A DNA stretch of 64,000 bases. Source: Elgaria multicarinata webbii (lineage: Eukaryota; Chordata; Lepidosauria; Squamata; Anguidae). The notes beneath the pieces were generated by a model, which worked only from the letters and a program-made list of their open reading frames with translations, ran no database searches and was not told the DNA's origin. Both the position numbers and the translations under genes were made by a program. Where the stretch lies: the NCBI RefSeq assembly GCF_023053635.1, contig NC_086180.1, positions 131,501 through 195,500 on the forward strand, read 5' to 3'. Positions 30,866 through 43,752 of the stretch are shown one piece after another. Positions within the stretch are counted from its first letter, which is position 1. Each line of letters opens with the position of its first letter.

Positions 30866-33800
30866 CTAGATGGAGGTCTCGTCGCACTTGGCCAGCGGCA
30901 CCCCAGTCAGGTAGATGCGGGCCTGCTCCGTGTCCAGCTCGTTGATGTAGAGATGGGGGTAGCCGTTGAGGCTGCCGTTCTTCTTGGCCGTGGCCAGCGG
31001 GTGGCGCTCGTCCTCCGGCGAGCTCGGGGTTTGTGGCTCGTGGCTGCAGCTCGTGGTGGTCGACTGCATCAGGTCTAGCCCGTTCCTCTCCCGGCAGATC
31101 AGCTCCCGCTGCAGGCGCTCCCGCCGGCGCCGTTCATGGAGCAGCAAGCAGCCGCTGCTCACAATGACGCCCAAGACGAAGCAGAAGACGCCGACCAGGA
31201 CGCTGTAGCTGCGCTCGCCCGACCGGTAGGGATTGTGCCCGCCCTGGCCGGCGCTCACCAGGCTGTAGGAGGCCACCACGCCCCCCACCCCAGACTCCGT
31301 GCAGCGGCACGTGTATTCCCCCAGCATTTCCGCCGTCACGGTGAACTCCAGTCCGTCGCTGCGCACGATGTAGGCTGATGCCTCTGGGGACGGTCTCTGC
31401 CACTCGCAGCTGGACCAGGTGGACTGGGGGACGCAGGGCAGGACCACCCGGGCAGAGAGCAGCGCGGGCACCTCAATGGTGGTGGGCACCTCTGCCAAGG
31501 AGAAAGCAGAAGGTTAGAGGATGCCTGGGCAAGGCGGCCCCCACCCCTGCCAGACCTCACAGCCCTGAGAGGGTCTGGGCGCTCCCCCCCGTTGCTCCAA
31601 GCCTCCAGCAGTGCAGCGTACAGAGCGCTGCTCAGCACCAGAAGCAAGTGGGAGCCCCCATCTGATCTGGATGTCTCTAGATCACAGTTCCCTGGTCCTT
31701 TTTGGACAGTGGGCCCATTTGGCCCTTTGAGGGCGTGTGGGGAAGTCTCACGAAGTGGCTGCCGTGGTGGGCCTGGCCAGTCACAGCATGGCCATTTCAC
31801 AGAAGGCCCACTGGGGAGGCCAAAGGAGAAGGCACTTGCCCAAGAACCGAGGGTCAGAGCAGAGGTGGGCGCCTGAACTCCAAAACACACACAGCCTCCC
31901 CTTGGGAGCCCAGTGCAGATGGGGCGGGAGGCCAGGCCTTTGCCCGGCAGCCGCCCAGCCCCAAAAAAGGAGGAGCAGCTCCAGGGCATCTTAAGAAAAA
32001 GAGTAAGAATCAGGATGGGTCGGGTGGGGGCCAAGAGAGGGGTCAGGCTGGAGACCCCCAGCTCTAGACCCTCCGCACGGGGGGATATGGCTGGCCAAAT
32101 CCTGATCTTGTGGGGGCGAGTTCCCCATCTGGTGCAGCAAGAGGGAAAGATCTGTCAGCTGTGACTGAGGCGACCACACATTCCATGGAGCCGGTGGGCA
32201 GAGGGGCCCCACGGCCCGGAGGGCGGAGATTCCAAGTCTCCCTTGGCGGGTAGGAGAGAGAGAGACACAGGATAGAAGGCAGTGCCTGTGATGCGGCCAC
32301 CACTGCCGCTGGGTGGCTGTTGAACGGCCTCTTCTTTCGTCCAGCCCAAGGTGTGCGGCTGCCCCCGAATCGTCCCCCACGGGGGCCTCAGCCCTTGGAG
32401 ACCTCCAGAGAGTTCCACAAGCTGAGGGGAAGCCTGAGTTGGAAGCCTGTCGGGGGGCCCTGCTGCAAATGCGTTCCTCCTGAATGCGCTGGCCGGGGAT
32501 CCTTCTGCGAGCGTGTGAACGCAGAGAGAGCGCTCCGCTCGCCATCTGGGATGCGGAGGAATGCCGCCCATGTTCAGCCTCAGGGAAAGCAATAGAGGGG
32601 GAGCCCATGCATCCACCTGCCCCCCCAATCCTCCAGAACTTGGGTTTAGCATCTTCCCTCTCAGGTCCACCAAAGCTCAGCCCACCCCCACTGGCATGTC
32701 ACAGCTGTAGCTGGGCAGGAGAGCTCGAGCGACTTGCTGAACCAGAACAGGCACAGCTCTGGCGCCTTGCCACCGCCACACACACACACACACACACACC
32801 TTTGCTCTGCACGGGGCACAAATTCAGCACCTTCACGGATGTGATGTCCTGGATCAGCCTGAGAAGAGGACAAGGCAGGCGGCTGAGAAAGCGGTGTTCC
32901 CCCTCCCCTTGCTGGCCAGAGGCCCACAACCCACTGGGGCGGTGAACGTGCCCCTCCCTTTCCATGGGAGAGGAAGCGGCCGCTTGGAGCAGCTGTCCTG
33001 GCCCTGCCACCTGCCTCTTCTCTGGCCCCGGGCCAAGGCACGAGTCCCAAAAGGCCCCACTCAAAGCTGCGCCGAGCGAGGCATCTGCCAGGTTGGGACC
33101 CTGGCAGCATTGCTTTGGAGGAGAGGAAAGCGGCGTGTGCGCAAAGCCCCATGGCGCTGGAGCACTGTCACACTTACCCAGCCTGTCCGCGGTGGTCCTG
33201 GCAGGCCTCCTGCACTGGGCTCCAGGCGCAAGCGGGGTCCCTGGCCAAAATGCAGTCCTGGCAGGTCCTGTATGCAGCACAGGTGGCTGTGCGGATCTGG
33301 GCCACTCCACTGTCAGAAGCCACGTACAGCCAGTCCTGCAGAGAAGGCATGGAGAGGCCTTGGTCACGGGGAGGGGGGGGGGGAACGGGGACGGGATGCT
33401 CAACGGATCCCCGGGGGGACGAGAGGGGTCACAAAGAGGGGCACAGGCTGGCCGCTGAGCCCCAGCACAGGTAAAGAGGGACCCTCCAGCTGTTCTCACG
33501 AGGGTGTAACCTGGATCGGGGGGGGGGGAGCACTGGGGAACTGGAAAGGGTCCATATGGGGCTGGTTTGGGTGATTACGGGGAAGCATTCCGGGATTACA
33601 ATTCCTATGCCAAACGGCTGGGGGTTTTAGGGAATTTCCTGATGTGCTTTCCACAGTATTATTCGCATTTCTGCTTGAAGCCCTGCTCTCTAGTTCTGGT
33701 GAGGGTGAAGGTGGTGTTCTAGTATTATATCTGCTTTCTCCACACCAGCGACACTTCTCTACACTTCTGTCATGTCCCGTCTTCCTTGCCTATTTTCTGA

Positions 33801-36800
33801 GCTAAAAAATCCCAAAGGATGAACACCTCGATCATTTTAGTGGCCCTTGTCTCCATCCTCCCCCACCAACTCCATCATCCTTTTTAGGTGCTGTGACCAG
33901 AACTGCACACAGCATTCTAAGTGTGGTCACACCATAGATTGGGTATAAGGGGAGTATGAGACTGGCCGTTTTATTCTCAGTTCCTTTTCTTATAGGGTAA
34001 CCCCATCTGCCCACCACAACCCCAAGATCTCTTTCTTGTTCCGTCACTGCCAGCTCAGATCCCATCAGGTGATACTTGAAATTTGGGGTGGGGGGGGAGG
34101 GTTGCAACTTACACTTCCTTTCATTGAACTGCATTTGCCATTTTATTGCCTGTTTGACAAGTTTGGAGAGATTCATATGGAGCTCTTTGCAATAACAACA
34201 ACAACAACACTATCCCTTTTTGGTTTTACCCACCCTAAATAATTATGTCCATTTATTCCTGTTCTCTGCTTTCTGTTCGTTAGCCATTTGCCATAAGAGG
34301 CCCTCATAGAATCATAGAATAGCAGAGTTGGATGGGCCTACAAGGCCATCGAGTCCAACCCCCCTTCTCTTATGCCATGGCTTCTAAGTTTGCCGCATGG
34401 AGAAAAAGGCTGTCCATGGCTACTAGCCCTGATGGCTATAGGCTACCTCCAGTTATCAGAGGCAGTAGGCCAGATGTTCACCAGATGCTGGGGAACATGG
34501 GTGGGAGGGGTGCTTCTGTGCTCATGTCCTGCTGGGGGAGGGGGTTTCCCATTGGGGCATCTGGCCCCAATGGAACAGAATACTGGATTAGGTAACGTCA
34601 TGGATTTGCCACAAAAGGTTGGTGGCACCGCACTCAAAAAGTACTCAAAATGACCCCTGAAGAGAGTGACTATTTCCCCTCCACAAAAAAGCAAAAGTTG
34701 TCTTGTCTTGGAGTTCCAAGCCCCAGGAATTAAGCATGTTGCACAGAAAGTAATTAGGAATCCAGAGAATTAAATAATAAGGTAGCTGGTACCAATAGGG
34801 AGGATATGAAGTGAGTTCACAACGACCTTTGGCTAATCGTTAGGAAAATGTAACTGGCAAAGCAATTTGGATAATATCCAAAGAGAGAATTCTGGATTAG
34901 AGCTCTATCACCAGAGATAAAAAGGATTATGTGAAAAATGGAGAGACATCAAACTGTATTATTCAGGGTCCGAGTTAATTTAAACATTTTGCTTATCAAC
35001 TAATGAAAAATATTTTGTAGGGTATAAATATTAAATCTAATATATAGATGTTTAGGGGGAAATGTATTTAGGTTTAATTAACTTCAAGTAATAAACTGCT
35101 TTGCCAAAGACATATATCAAAATTAATTATATCTAATTTGAAAAGTACATTTAAGTTTTTGTATGTGTGCTTTGATTATGAAAGATGGCGTTCATGTCCA
35201 GCTTGGGGCAGCTGGGCAGCCACCGTGGGCACAGAATGCCGGGCTTTGGTGAGGGGCTTTGTCAGATTCCATGAAGGCAAAAATACTCTGCACAGAGAAG
35301 CTGGCGGCCCCTGGCCCCTAGCCGCTGCTGCTGGAGGCAAGGGGCACAGCATGCCACAACCAGCCAGCCCATGCCCCAAGGCACCATCCCGTCGGCCGAG
35401 TCTGCCCTCACCTGGTGGAGCTGCAGGTTCCGGACCGGCTGGCGTTCTGCAAACGGCATCAGGTCCTCGATGAGGGAAAGTCGTGGACCAATCTTGACCG
35501 CTTTGTGCAAATGCCCATCCTCTGGGGTGCGGGGGGGGGGGGGAAAGAGGGCAGGTCAGTCTGCCCCCCAGGAGGGCAGCTTGGCACTATTCTCCTTTAG
35601 CAGCCCCCCAAACTCCCCCCACCCTCCCCTCCTCTCTGCACAGGCCCCACACCTCTGTCCTCCTTGCCCGGTCGCACACCCTGCCCTCCCCGCCCCTCCC
35701 TGCCCCCTCACCTGTTCCCAGGTACAGAACGTCGTGCTCTTCCCCAGAGAGAGACCTGACTCGGTGAGCAGCCAGCCGGCGGTACTGCGTGTCCGGCATG
35801 ACTAGCACTGGCCTGTTTTCCAGAGGGGCGACCAACTCGTCCATGAGCGGATGGTCGCGGACGAAGGTCAGGACACGGTCTGGCAGGGCCAGCGAGGAAC
35901 TGATGCCCTTCCTCTTCATGCTACTCGTGACACACTGCGAGAGGGAAGAGGAGGTGCTCTGAGGCTGTGGGGAGAGAGACGGAGCGCAACCCACCCCCTC
36001 CTCCACCCCGGGGGGTCACTTACAGCCCCTGGGCGCGGCTCAGGCACGTCGCTCTGCGTCACGCTGGTCCATTTGTCGCAGTCCCTCTTGAACTCCTTAA
36101 AGCGCCCGTTCATGGCTCTCTGAATATCCTGCGCGCGGTAGGCACACACGGCAGAGCCGCTGCGCTCCTTCCTGCAAGGGGACGGGCGGCACGACACAGC
36201 CGAGCGGTCCGTCATTCCCTGAGTTATCTGCAATTCTGTTTAGGGGGCCTTTAAGGGTAAAACCCTCTCAAGGTGGCATATGGGATAAAAAGCCCACAGA
36301 TGGCCGATGAAATGTGAGGGAGGGGAAGCAGCTCCGAGGCGCCTCTCAACCAGACCCCCGACACGCCCCCTCCACCCACAGCAGGAGGAGAGACCACCAG
36401 AGGCAGGGGACCCCTGAAACGGACAGCCTTCCTCACCCTTGGGCTGCAAAGACCGCGTAGAAGAGCACGGCGCTCCTGTTGCCCAAGCGCAGCGTGGCCA
36501 CATCCCGCAGGATGTTGAAGACGGTGCCGCTCTCAGGGTCTGAGCAGAACAGCTGCGCCTTCAGGAAAGTCGTCCACCTCTTCTGCAGTGTCTTCTGGCC
36601 TCCCAAGTCTCCCTGGAAGGGGAGGCAGTGATGGGAGGGGTGGACAGGCACAGCACAGCATGTCTGTTTTGGGGGGGGGGGCGAAAGGTGTGGCCACCTC
36701 TTGGCGTCAGGGCACCTGGCAAAAGGCCAAAGGGAGCAGCGCCACCCGCCACGACGGAGGAGGATGGAAACACTGCTCAGCGCTGGGCCTCGCCTCCGGA

Positions 36801-39800
36801 GCAGCGGTGCGAACGCTCACAAAGCTGCCTTCCAGCCAAGCGCCATGCGCTGCCCGGCTCACCTTGCAGACCCGAGCCACGCGAGCCACCTTGACTTTCT
36901 CATAGAAGTCATACTCGCGCGCCGTCTCCGTGAAGAAGAAGTAGACCTTGTCCTCTTCGCCGTTCTCACCTTCCCGCAGGAAAGCTGAGGCCACGAATTC
37001 AGGGTCTGGGGAGGGAGAAAGACCACATCTCTGCCTGCCCCACGATGGCCCTGGCCCAGGACGCGGGCTGCCTCCACCCCAGCAGCTGCTGTTGCTGCTG
37101 GCCGTCTGCCCGTCTGCCTGCCTGCCTGCCTGCCTGGGCAGCCGGCTCACCCACCGTTCAACCACGTCACAGAGTTGTCCGTCCGGATGATGTCCGGGAG
37201 GCTCCCGGCGGTCTTCTCAACGGCTCGGGAGATGATGGGCTCTGTCCCCAGGAAGTTGTTGACTGTGGCCGCATACAGAGCGCCATCTAGAAGGCAAAAG
37301 AGGCATTGCACCGAGAGACAAGAGGTGAAAGGTGCAGATTCTACTGGCCTCGCTCCAGGAGGACCCGAGTTCAAATCCCACCTCAGTGGGGTGCTTGCCA
37401 CTGGTCATCCTCCACAATCCCATGGAATATAGTGACTCATGCCACAGGAGAAAGACCAGACTGGAGACAAAGGAGGATCAAAGGAGGATTTTGTAATCCG
37501 CCCAGAGAGCTTCGGCTATTGGGCGGTATAGAAATGCAATAAATAAATAAATAAAACCAAGAAGAAGGCAGAAGCAAGGACCCCCTCTCCCAGCAGCCTC
37601 TGGAAGAGCCAGAAGTCAGGATTTCCAGGAGCACGCCCTCCTCCCCACCTAAGGGTCCCCCTTCAACGGAGGTATGGAGCAGAGGCCCCACTCTGCCGAG
37701 CTGGCCAGGAGACGAACGGGTTCAGCTGCGTCCCTGTCGGCCAGGCTCAACAGGAAGCCCAGCCCAGCTCCAACCCAGCCCATGCTGGGGAGCGGAAGGT
37801 GTGGGACATGGCGGGACACCAGCAGCACCACAATGGTGCGTTCCACTCCCACCCACCCCACTAGTCACCCTGCAAAGGCAACAGCGGGAGTGGATTGCGG
37901 TCAGCATCGCTTTGGCTGGGACAGTTCGCCCGCAGGAGGAGACCGAGGTGGGTGGGTGTCCATTCACCCTGGGGGGGGGGCGTTGTTGCACTCCAGCTGC
38001 CCTCCAGAGCTGGGCAGCCAGCCCCCTACATGGACCCCAGGTTTGTAGGAGGGAGACCAGCTGTGGGGGAGGGGGCAGCGTCCGTCCCCCCCCCCAGCCA
38101 GCAGGTGTCATTCACTCTGACTGGGCCCTCCAGAGCCCCCCGCTCCACCCCAGAGCCCCCAGTACCTGCCATGATGGCGGAGGAAGGCTGCAGTGGCTCA
38201 AAGGGGCACCTGCCCTTGCCGGACTCCACCTGCTCCACCGAGTGGAAATGACTTGTATTCTGCAAGAGACCAAGCCCCCCACCCCGGTCACAGAGTGAAA
38301 TGGGGGGGGGGGAGAAGGGGGCAGCCCCCCTCCCCTTGAAGACCTAGCAGAGCGTGTGAGGAGGGGCTGGCGGGGGGCAACTACAAACTCCCCATCCGTG
38401 AGGCGGGGTCGGACCCCTCCCGCTAACAGCCAGGCAGGCAGCCCCACCGACCCCGGGGAGCACCGGGGGCCACAGTCCCAGGCGAGGCTGCCAGGCGGGC
38501 GACTCACGATGTATCCACACTGCGGGCTGAAGGCAAACGTGCCGCAGACAAAGAGGTGGGTCCGGTTGGCAAACTCCAGGATGCGGATAAAGTTCTGGCA
38601 CTCGGCCTGCGAGGAGGGAGAGGCGGTGCTCAGCGGCGGAGGGGGCGCTCACAGGGGGCTGCCCCAGAGGCCGCCAGGGTGTGTGTGCAAGGGCCCCGAG
38701 GACACGGAGGGAGGCTCTCCCAACGGGGTGCAGACCTTCAGGGCAGGATGAGGCCGTCAGGCAGCCCGAGGGGCCTGGGTGGGGCTGAGAAGGGCTGGGA
38801 GCAGGGAAGAGTCGAGGCTTTGAGGCCCACAGCGGGTAGCTGTGGCGCCTGCCTGTGTTCATGGCCGGGAGGCGGTGGCGGCTGCCACTGGGCGGAAGAG
38901 GCAGGAGGCCCCTGCCCTAGCGCCCCTCCCGGCAGCTGCGAGTGGCAGGCCAGGAGGCGGAAGTGGCTGGAGTGGGTCACGCAGCAAGGGGGGGCAAGGG
39001 GGGGCACTTGCTCCCGGTGGCCCCTGGCTGCAAGAGGAGGCCTTTGCCCAAGACCAACCTGGGCAGCTGGCATGATTGGGGGGGGGGGAGGAAGCCTCTG
39101 GGAGAGACAAGGGCTTTCATGCAAGGGGGGGGGCATCGCCCTGCTGCAGAGCCCTTCTGTCTCAGGTCCTGGGGGAGGGGGAGTTCCGGAGAAGTATCCC
39201 AAGTAAATTATCAGGAGATTCCCAGCTCCAAAGCCTCGTAAGAGCCCGGGGGGGGGGGGGGAGAAAGGGTCACAAGCCAAGGAGCAGCCCCCCACCCCCA
39301 GCAACAGGACTTGCCTCTTCCTTCCCTTTCTGTGTGCAGGAATCCCTGTATTTCGGGGGGGAGCTCCAGGTGATCTGAAAAGCAGCAAGCACATTGCCCT
39401 GGTTCTGCAAGGAAGGCTGCAGCGGCGGAGGAGGGGGCACCCCGCCACGGGTGCTTGAGAGAGGCCCCCGTCCCACTCCTTAGCGGGGAAGTCAGCGCCC
39501 AAGCTCCAGGGCAGGCCAAACGAAAGAGGCCGGGAAGGCCGGGGCCCTGGGACTGACACCTCCCGCCGAGAGCACAGCCACGGAGGAGCCCCTCACTGTG
39601 GGGCAGGGCGGCCCGGCAAACGGACGCTCCCCCTCACCAGAGAGCCAAAGAAACCTCCCCCCACACCTCTCCCACCCACCCTGGTTGAGATGGGTGACGG
39701 ACAGGGAGACCATCAAAGCCATCCCTGCGTGGACTCGGTCCCTCGTACACAACAAAGGAGTGAGGCAGAGAGAGTGTAACTCTTCCTGCCCCTCACCACC

Positions 39801-39958
39801 ACTCACCTTCTTGGCCCACTGGCCAACAGCATCCAAGGGCAGGGCCAGGATGGCATCCTTGGCCCCCACGTAGAGGATGCGGGCGTGGGAGTCCACCAGG
39901 AAGACGCTGTAGTTGGAGACCACCTCGTGGGAGAAGCGCTGGGCCATCAGCTCCACCT
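30866..39958 (-). CDS. Class 4 semaphorin, 13 exons (N-terminal exon not found)
   Basis: Exons 5' to 3' are 39958-39807, 39374-39315, 38606-38508, 38259-38166, 37286-37155, 37005-36863, 36612-36437, 36171-36024, 35934-35712, 35521-35412, 33335-33178, 32858-32800 and 31491-30866. All phases join, giving about 725 residues. The sema domain starts near NYSVFLVDSHARILYVGAKD and includes CGTFAFSPQCGYI, GKGRCPFEP, EPIISRAVEK and WLNDPEFV. A PSI domain follows (CAAYRTCQDCILARDPACAW), then a C2-type Ig domain (Cys in VVLPCVPQ and GEYTCRC), one membrane helix (SVLVGVFCFVLGVIVSSGCL) and a cytoplasmic tail ending KCDETSI, a possible PDZ ligand. Family members are membrane-bound plexin ligands in axon guidance, vascular and immune signalling. 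The paralog (4A-4G) cannot be settled. Exon 39374-39315 uses a GC donor. The signal-peptide exon must lie beyond 39958. No break is seen. Confidence 0.93.
32774..32799 (+). repeat. (CA)n microsatellite forming a splice donor
   Basis: The run of CA units ends directly at the edge of semaphorin exon 32858-32800. On the - strand the intron therefore starts GTGTGTGTG, so the microsatellite itself provides the 5' splice site. Confidence 0.8.
33590..34200 (-). mobile_element. L3/CR1-like LINE, C-terminal RT region, reverse strand
   Basis: The - strand frame 33832-34176 reads AIKWQMQFNERKCKLQ and YHLMGSELAVTEQERDLGVV, the region after the RT in CR1/L3-type ORF2. It lies in the large semaphorin intron (33336-35411). 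Confidence 0.8.
34306..34362 (-). mobile_element. Short CR1 3' tail, reverse strand
   Basis: TCATAGAATCATAGAATAGC and GGCCATCGAGTCCAACCCCC are the last 57 or so bases of CR1 in reverse orientation. Confidence 0.85.
34363..34600 (+). mobile_element. L3/CR1-like LINE 3' end, forward strand
   Basis: Motifs GCTACTAGCCCTGATGGC, CAGAGGCAGTAGGCC and GAACATGGGTGGGAGGG are the reverse complement of sequence at 63440-63540, so this is the same family in opposite orientation. It abuts the CR1 tail head to head. Confidence 0.75.
34620..35165. other. AT-rich island in the semaphorin intron
   Basis: About 540 bases of AT-rich sequence with no coding frame, in sharp contrast to the GC-rich surroundings. 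I recognise no repeat family; an old noncoding insertion is possible. Confidence 0.4.
37290..37560 (+). mobile_element. tRNA-derived SINE with LINE-type tail in a semaphorin intron
   Basis: TCTACTGGCCTCGCTCCAGG followed by GAGTTCAAATCCC resembles a tRNA T-arm/B box. The 3' part (CCGCCCAGAGAGCTTCGGCT, ATTGGGCGGTATAGAAATGC and an AATAAATAAATA tail) is a LINE-type 3' end also seen reversed at 43526-43575. Confidence 0.6.
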
Positions 39959-39959
39959 C

Positions 39960-41050
39960 TGCAACGAGAGTGCCGGACAGGTGACCATTCGGCCCTTGCT
40001 CAGCCCCAGGCAATGGCAACAGGGGAGGGGCAAGAGGAGGCTTCTGGGCTTCTGGGCCTTGTGACCAAAGAAAAGGAGGCTGTGCAGCTCAGCCAGAAAA
40101 GGCCGCAGTGGCCGCCCCCCTGGCTGTGGCACTTGGCCCCACCTGCGAGTTCTGGCCTCTCCCATCCCCTCCCTTCAAAGCTATTGCAAGCGCATGGAAA
40201 AGCTCTGCATCTCTGGTGGAAAGAATGCAACAGGGGGGAGCGGGCCGGAGGATGCACCTAAGCATGGTCCTGGGGGGGGGGGGGGGAGCCAGGCCACCAA
40301 TCCAGCACGCGAGCCAGAGCGTCCTCCGGGTGGAGGAGCCTGCCAGATGCAGCTGGCCGGACTGTCCTTCCAGGGATGGGGGTGGGCAGCCTGCGCAGCT
40401 TCCAGCCTCTGCCTTCCCAGGACAGAAGGGGCGAGTGTTTTAGGATCACGCACATAACCTGCAAGCGCGCACAGCCAGCCCGTGCCCCACCCCTCCAGCC
40501 CGCTGTCTTGCTCAGGCCAGAGGAGCTCCAGGGCTCAGCAGGCCGTGGTTGCACTGCTCCAGCCAGGGCGGCCACAATTGCATCTGCTCTCCACATTGCG
40601 GTGGATGCAGGAAGCCCGGATTTCTGGACCGCAGTCTCCAGGGCACGATCGCCAGCGGACGGCCGCCACTTCCCCCTCGTAAATCACTCACAGGCCAGAG
40701 TCAGGCGAGCGAGGGGGAGGGCGGACCGCGTCTGCGAGGCTGACTCAGCGTTCTAGCCAAAGGGCCCAGCCCCTGACAGGATCATGCCACCACTCTTCCC
40801 TGCCAGCCCCCCACAGACCTCCTGATGCTCTGGAGAGGGGCACGGCAGGGGCCCCGTCCGCCACCCGCTGGCTGGGGTGGGACAAAACACCGTTTCTGCT
40901 TTAGAAGAAGAGCCGCCTCAGGAGGAGGAGGGCAGAGAGCGCTCCCCCACCCCTGCCGCACGATCGATCCAGCCCCGGCCACATCCACAGCAGCTGCTGC
41001 TGCTCCTGCAGGCAGCAAGGCTTGAAGAGTCAGCGAGAGCTTTCTGGGTG
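39960..41050. other. Upstream of visible semaphorin exons, no gene seen
   Basis: I found no signal-peptide exon that joins in phase to 39958 and no known repeat. A GC-rich part around 40400-40760 may hold one, but no frame is convincing. Confidence 0.35.
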
Positions 41051-41975
41051 GTCAAAATCCCACGCCGTTCTGGCCCACGGGAATAAAATGCAGGCCACTC
41101 ATTAGCCCACTGTGACCAATCTGCAAGACACTTTGCAGATAAAATCACTCGCATCCATGCCCACCTGGATGCCATTGCTGGTATGAGTCCAGCTGACTTA
41201 ACTTTAGCCCATTTGTCCCGTTACAATGGCTACTTCTCAGGATGCCACACCCTGAGAATGTGGACAAGATCCGTGGAGAGGTGAAACCTATTGTGGCTGT
41301 TCCTGGCTTCTATAAGGGTCGGGGGGGGGGGGTGGCGGGCACAGGCATAGTATTAAGGGGGGGGGGCAAAGGCCTGTTTGCAACAGAATATGCAATTCCA
41401 CCATGCCTGGAGGATGCAATGGTAAGCATTTGCTTTTTGCTTTTAAGCTCCCTGAACTGCAATGTATTAAATAATTTCTGGTCGGTCTTTAATATTCCAT
41501 CTTTGGGCAAGGTGCTGAAGCCTGTGGTGAGATTTCAGCACCAGGGGGTTCTGTATGAGGCAGATTTTCTAGACCCATTTCAATCTGGGACCTGGCCTGG
41601 TTTGGGGATGGAGACTGCTTTTGGTTGCCTCGGTGGATGATCTTCACTGGGAACTGGACTGGGAAAGTGGGCACCTGCTGGATCTGCTGAACCTCAGCAG
41701 CATCTGAAACCATTAGCCGTGCTATCCTGCTGGACCCCCTGGCTTGTATGGGACTTGCTTATGAGCATTCCGGGACTTAAGTTCCTCAGACAAGAACGTT
41801 CTCTCTGTCCCACCACTAACAGAGGCACAATTGACAGGAACACAAGACAGGGCCTTCTCGGTGGATGCTTCAAGGCTTTGGAACGCCCTGACCAGGGAGG
41901 CCAGGCGAGCTCCATCTTTGATGTCCTTCTGCCAGCAGGCAAAGCTCTTTTTAGTCAGACAGTCTTTTGGCATCT
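41050..41975 (+). mobile_element. Degraded L2-like LINE remnant
   Basis: Forward reading gives pieces such as RAFSVDASRLWNAL followed by TREARRAPS, the C-terminal LWNALP-type motif of CR1/L2-group ORF2, at about 41840-41920. The preceding 700 bases contain only broken frames, with G runs at 41321 and 41358. Confidence 0.55.
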
Positions 41976-43525
41976 AAGCTGATTGCTTCCTCACACACAC
42001 ACCACTTTGGAGGAAGGACAGTATACCAACGGGAGTGATCAAGAGCTGCACAAAAGTGGCCCGTGGACATCTTACCGTTGGCTCCCTGCAAAGTCCAGGC
42101 GCCAGAGACAGGCAACAAGCCAGGAAGCTCTTATTCCGCTTTCCGCTCAAGACAGAGGCTGGAAGCTGCTGTGAGCCACGGCCGCATCCGCACCTTCCCC
42201 AGCCCTGGGTCGAGAGCACAGGGGCGCCCTTGCCTGATCCAGCCGCACAGCAGCCCAAGGAACCGGGGAAGCTCACGGCCCTCAACACAGCCCGGCAATC
42301 CTCTGCCCAGGGACATGAGGCTCCCCAGGGCCCGGCCGAGGCCTCGCCTGCACCGGCAGCAGCACTCAGCACCCTCCGGGTCCAGGGTTTCTCGCTTCCA
42401 GCCGTGCTGGGAGGAGACTCACATGGGGCGGCCGAGGCCGTGCGGTTGAACCTTTCATGAGGACAGCCCGGCCTTCCAGAAGGGCTCAGAAACGGCAGCG
42501 GCTGACTGGCCCAGGAGCTCCCCTGGCCACCCACCTGCCTAGCAGCGGCAGAGAATGAGGAGGAGGTGGCCATCCACCTCCGTGGTGCTCAGTCCAAAGA
42601 GCGGCCCTGATCCTCCCTTCCCAGCTGTGGGCCAGGAGCTGGGGTAAGGCCTGCTGAGCCGCCATCTGGGTCCTCTGCTCTCCTCCCCCAACGCCATCAT
42701 CCTTCTTGGCAGCCACCACTCGCCTGAAGCGGAAGGCTTCAGCCCCTCCCCTCGCTCCCCTCCCCTGATGACTTCATAGCCTCATTTATTGTGTGTGGCG
42801 GGCGGGGTGTGTGGTGTAGGATGCAGGATGAAGGCCTCGTCTGCCTAGGGCTCTGGGGGCTAAGACTTCCCTTTGGCCCTCTCCGCTTCCCCATGGGTTT
42901 GTCGTGGCCGCCATATCCCCCCCTCCCCCCCTCCAGAACGATGTTGCATCTGGGCCATTTGGGGAGTAAAGCAAAGGGTGCCCCAGAGAGCGGAGCAATG
43001 TTGCTGCCACTCTGCCCACAACGTAAAAAGAAGAGGTGCCCACCGCCACAGGTGCTAACACTCAGAGGGAAATTTCAGCATCTGCCCCTTTCCCCTCGCC
43101 CCACAGAAAAATAGTCCTAAAGTGCATGGCTATGGTGCTCTGGAGGCCTTTCAGTACACACACACACACTGTACCAGGGGAGAAGGGAGCCATGCTGCTG
43201 GTGGTGGCTTGGACGAAAGGAGGTGGGGCGGAAGTCAAGCAATGCCGCCCAGCCTTGCTCTCCCAGCTGGCCTCATGGCCTCCCCCTGGACTGGAGATAA
43301 GTGCTTCCCTTCTCCCTCCACCCCCAATGCCAGGCAGGCCTGCCCATGTGCGGGAGCCCTGCAGTGGCCACCTAGGACACGCAATCTGGCATCCGCTTCG
43401 TCTGCAAAGTGCCACAGCACTCGGGAGTCTTGCTGGCCAGTCCAGCACACAACAGACTCCGCCAACAGGAGGCACAGTGGGGAGAAGGGCCACCTCGTCG
43501 GGGCAAGCGAAACTGGGCGGGCTCC
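41976..43525. other. Stretch without recognised gene
   Basis: No conserved exon was recognised. A short CA run lies at about 43151-43170. Confidence 0.4.
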
Positions 43526-43580
43526 CTTGCATTACATTTACATTTATTACATTTCTATACCGCCCAATAGCCGGAGCTCA
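43526..43580 (-). repeat. LINE/SINE 3' tail, reverse strand
   Basis: CATTTATTACATTTCTATAC and CGCCCAATAGCCGGAGCTCA are the reverse complement of the tail at 37500-37560. Confidence 0.7.
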
Positions 43581-43752
43581 TTGCTGCAGCAGTGTGGGGA
43601 AGGGGTCAGGCTCCCTGCACAGCAATTCCCCAGCTGCTGGCCCTGGGGGGGAGGGGTCACAAAGCAGACTCTGGGCTGCCTGTGGGGGGAGGAGGGGGGG
43701 CTGCACAGCCTGCTCAGGGCCCACGGGCTGTCCACAGAAGCCCCCCCCCCCA

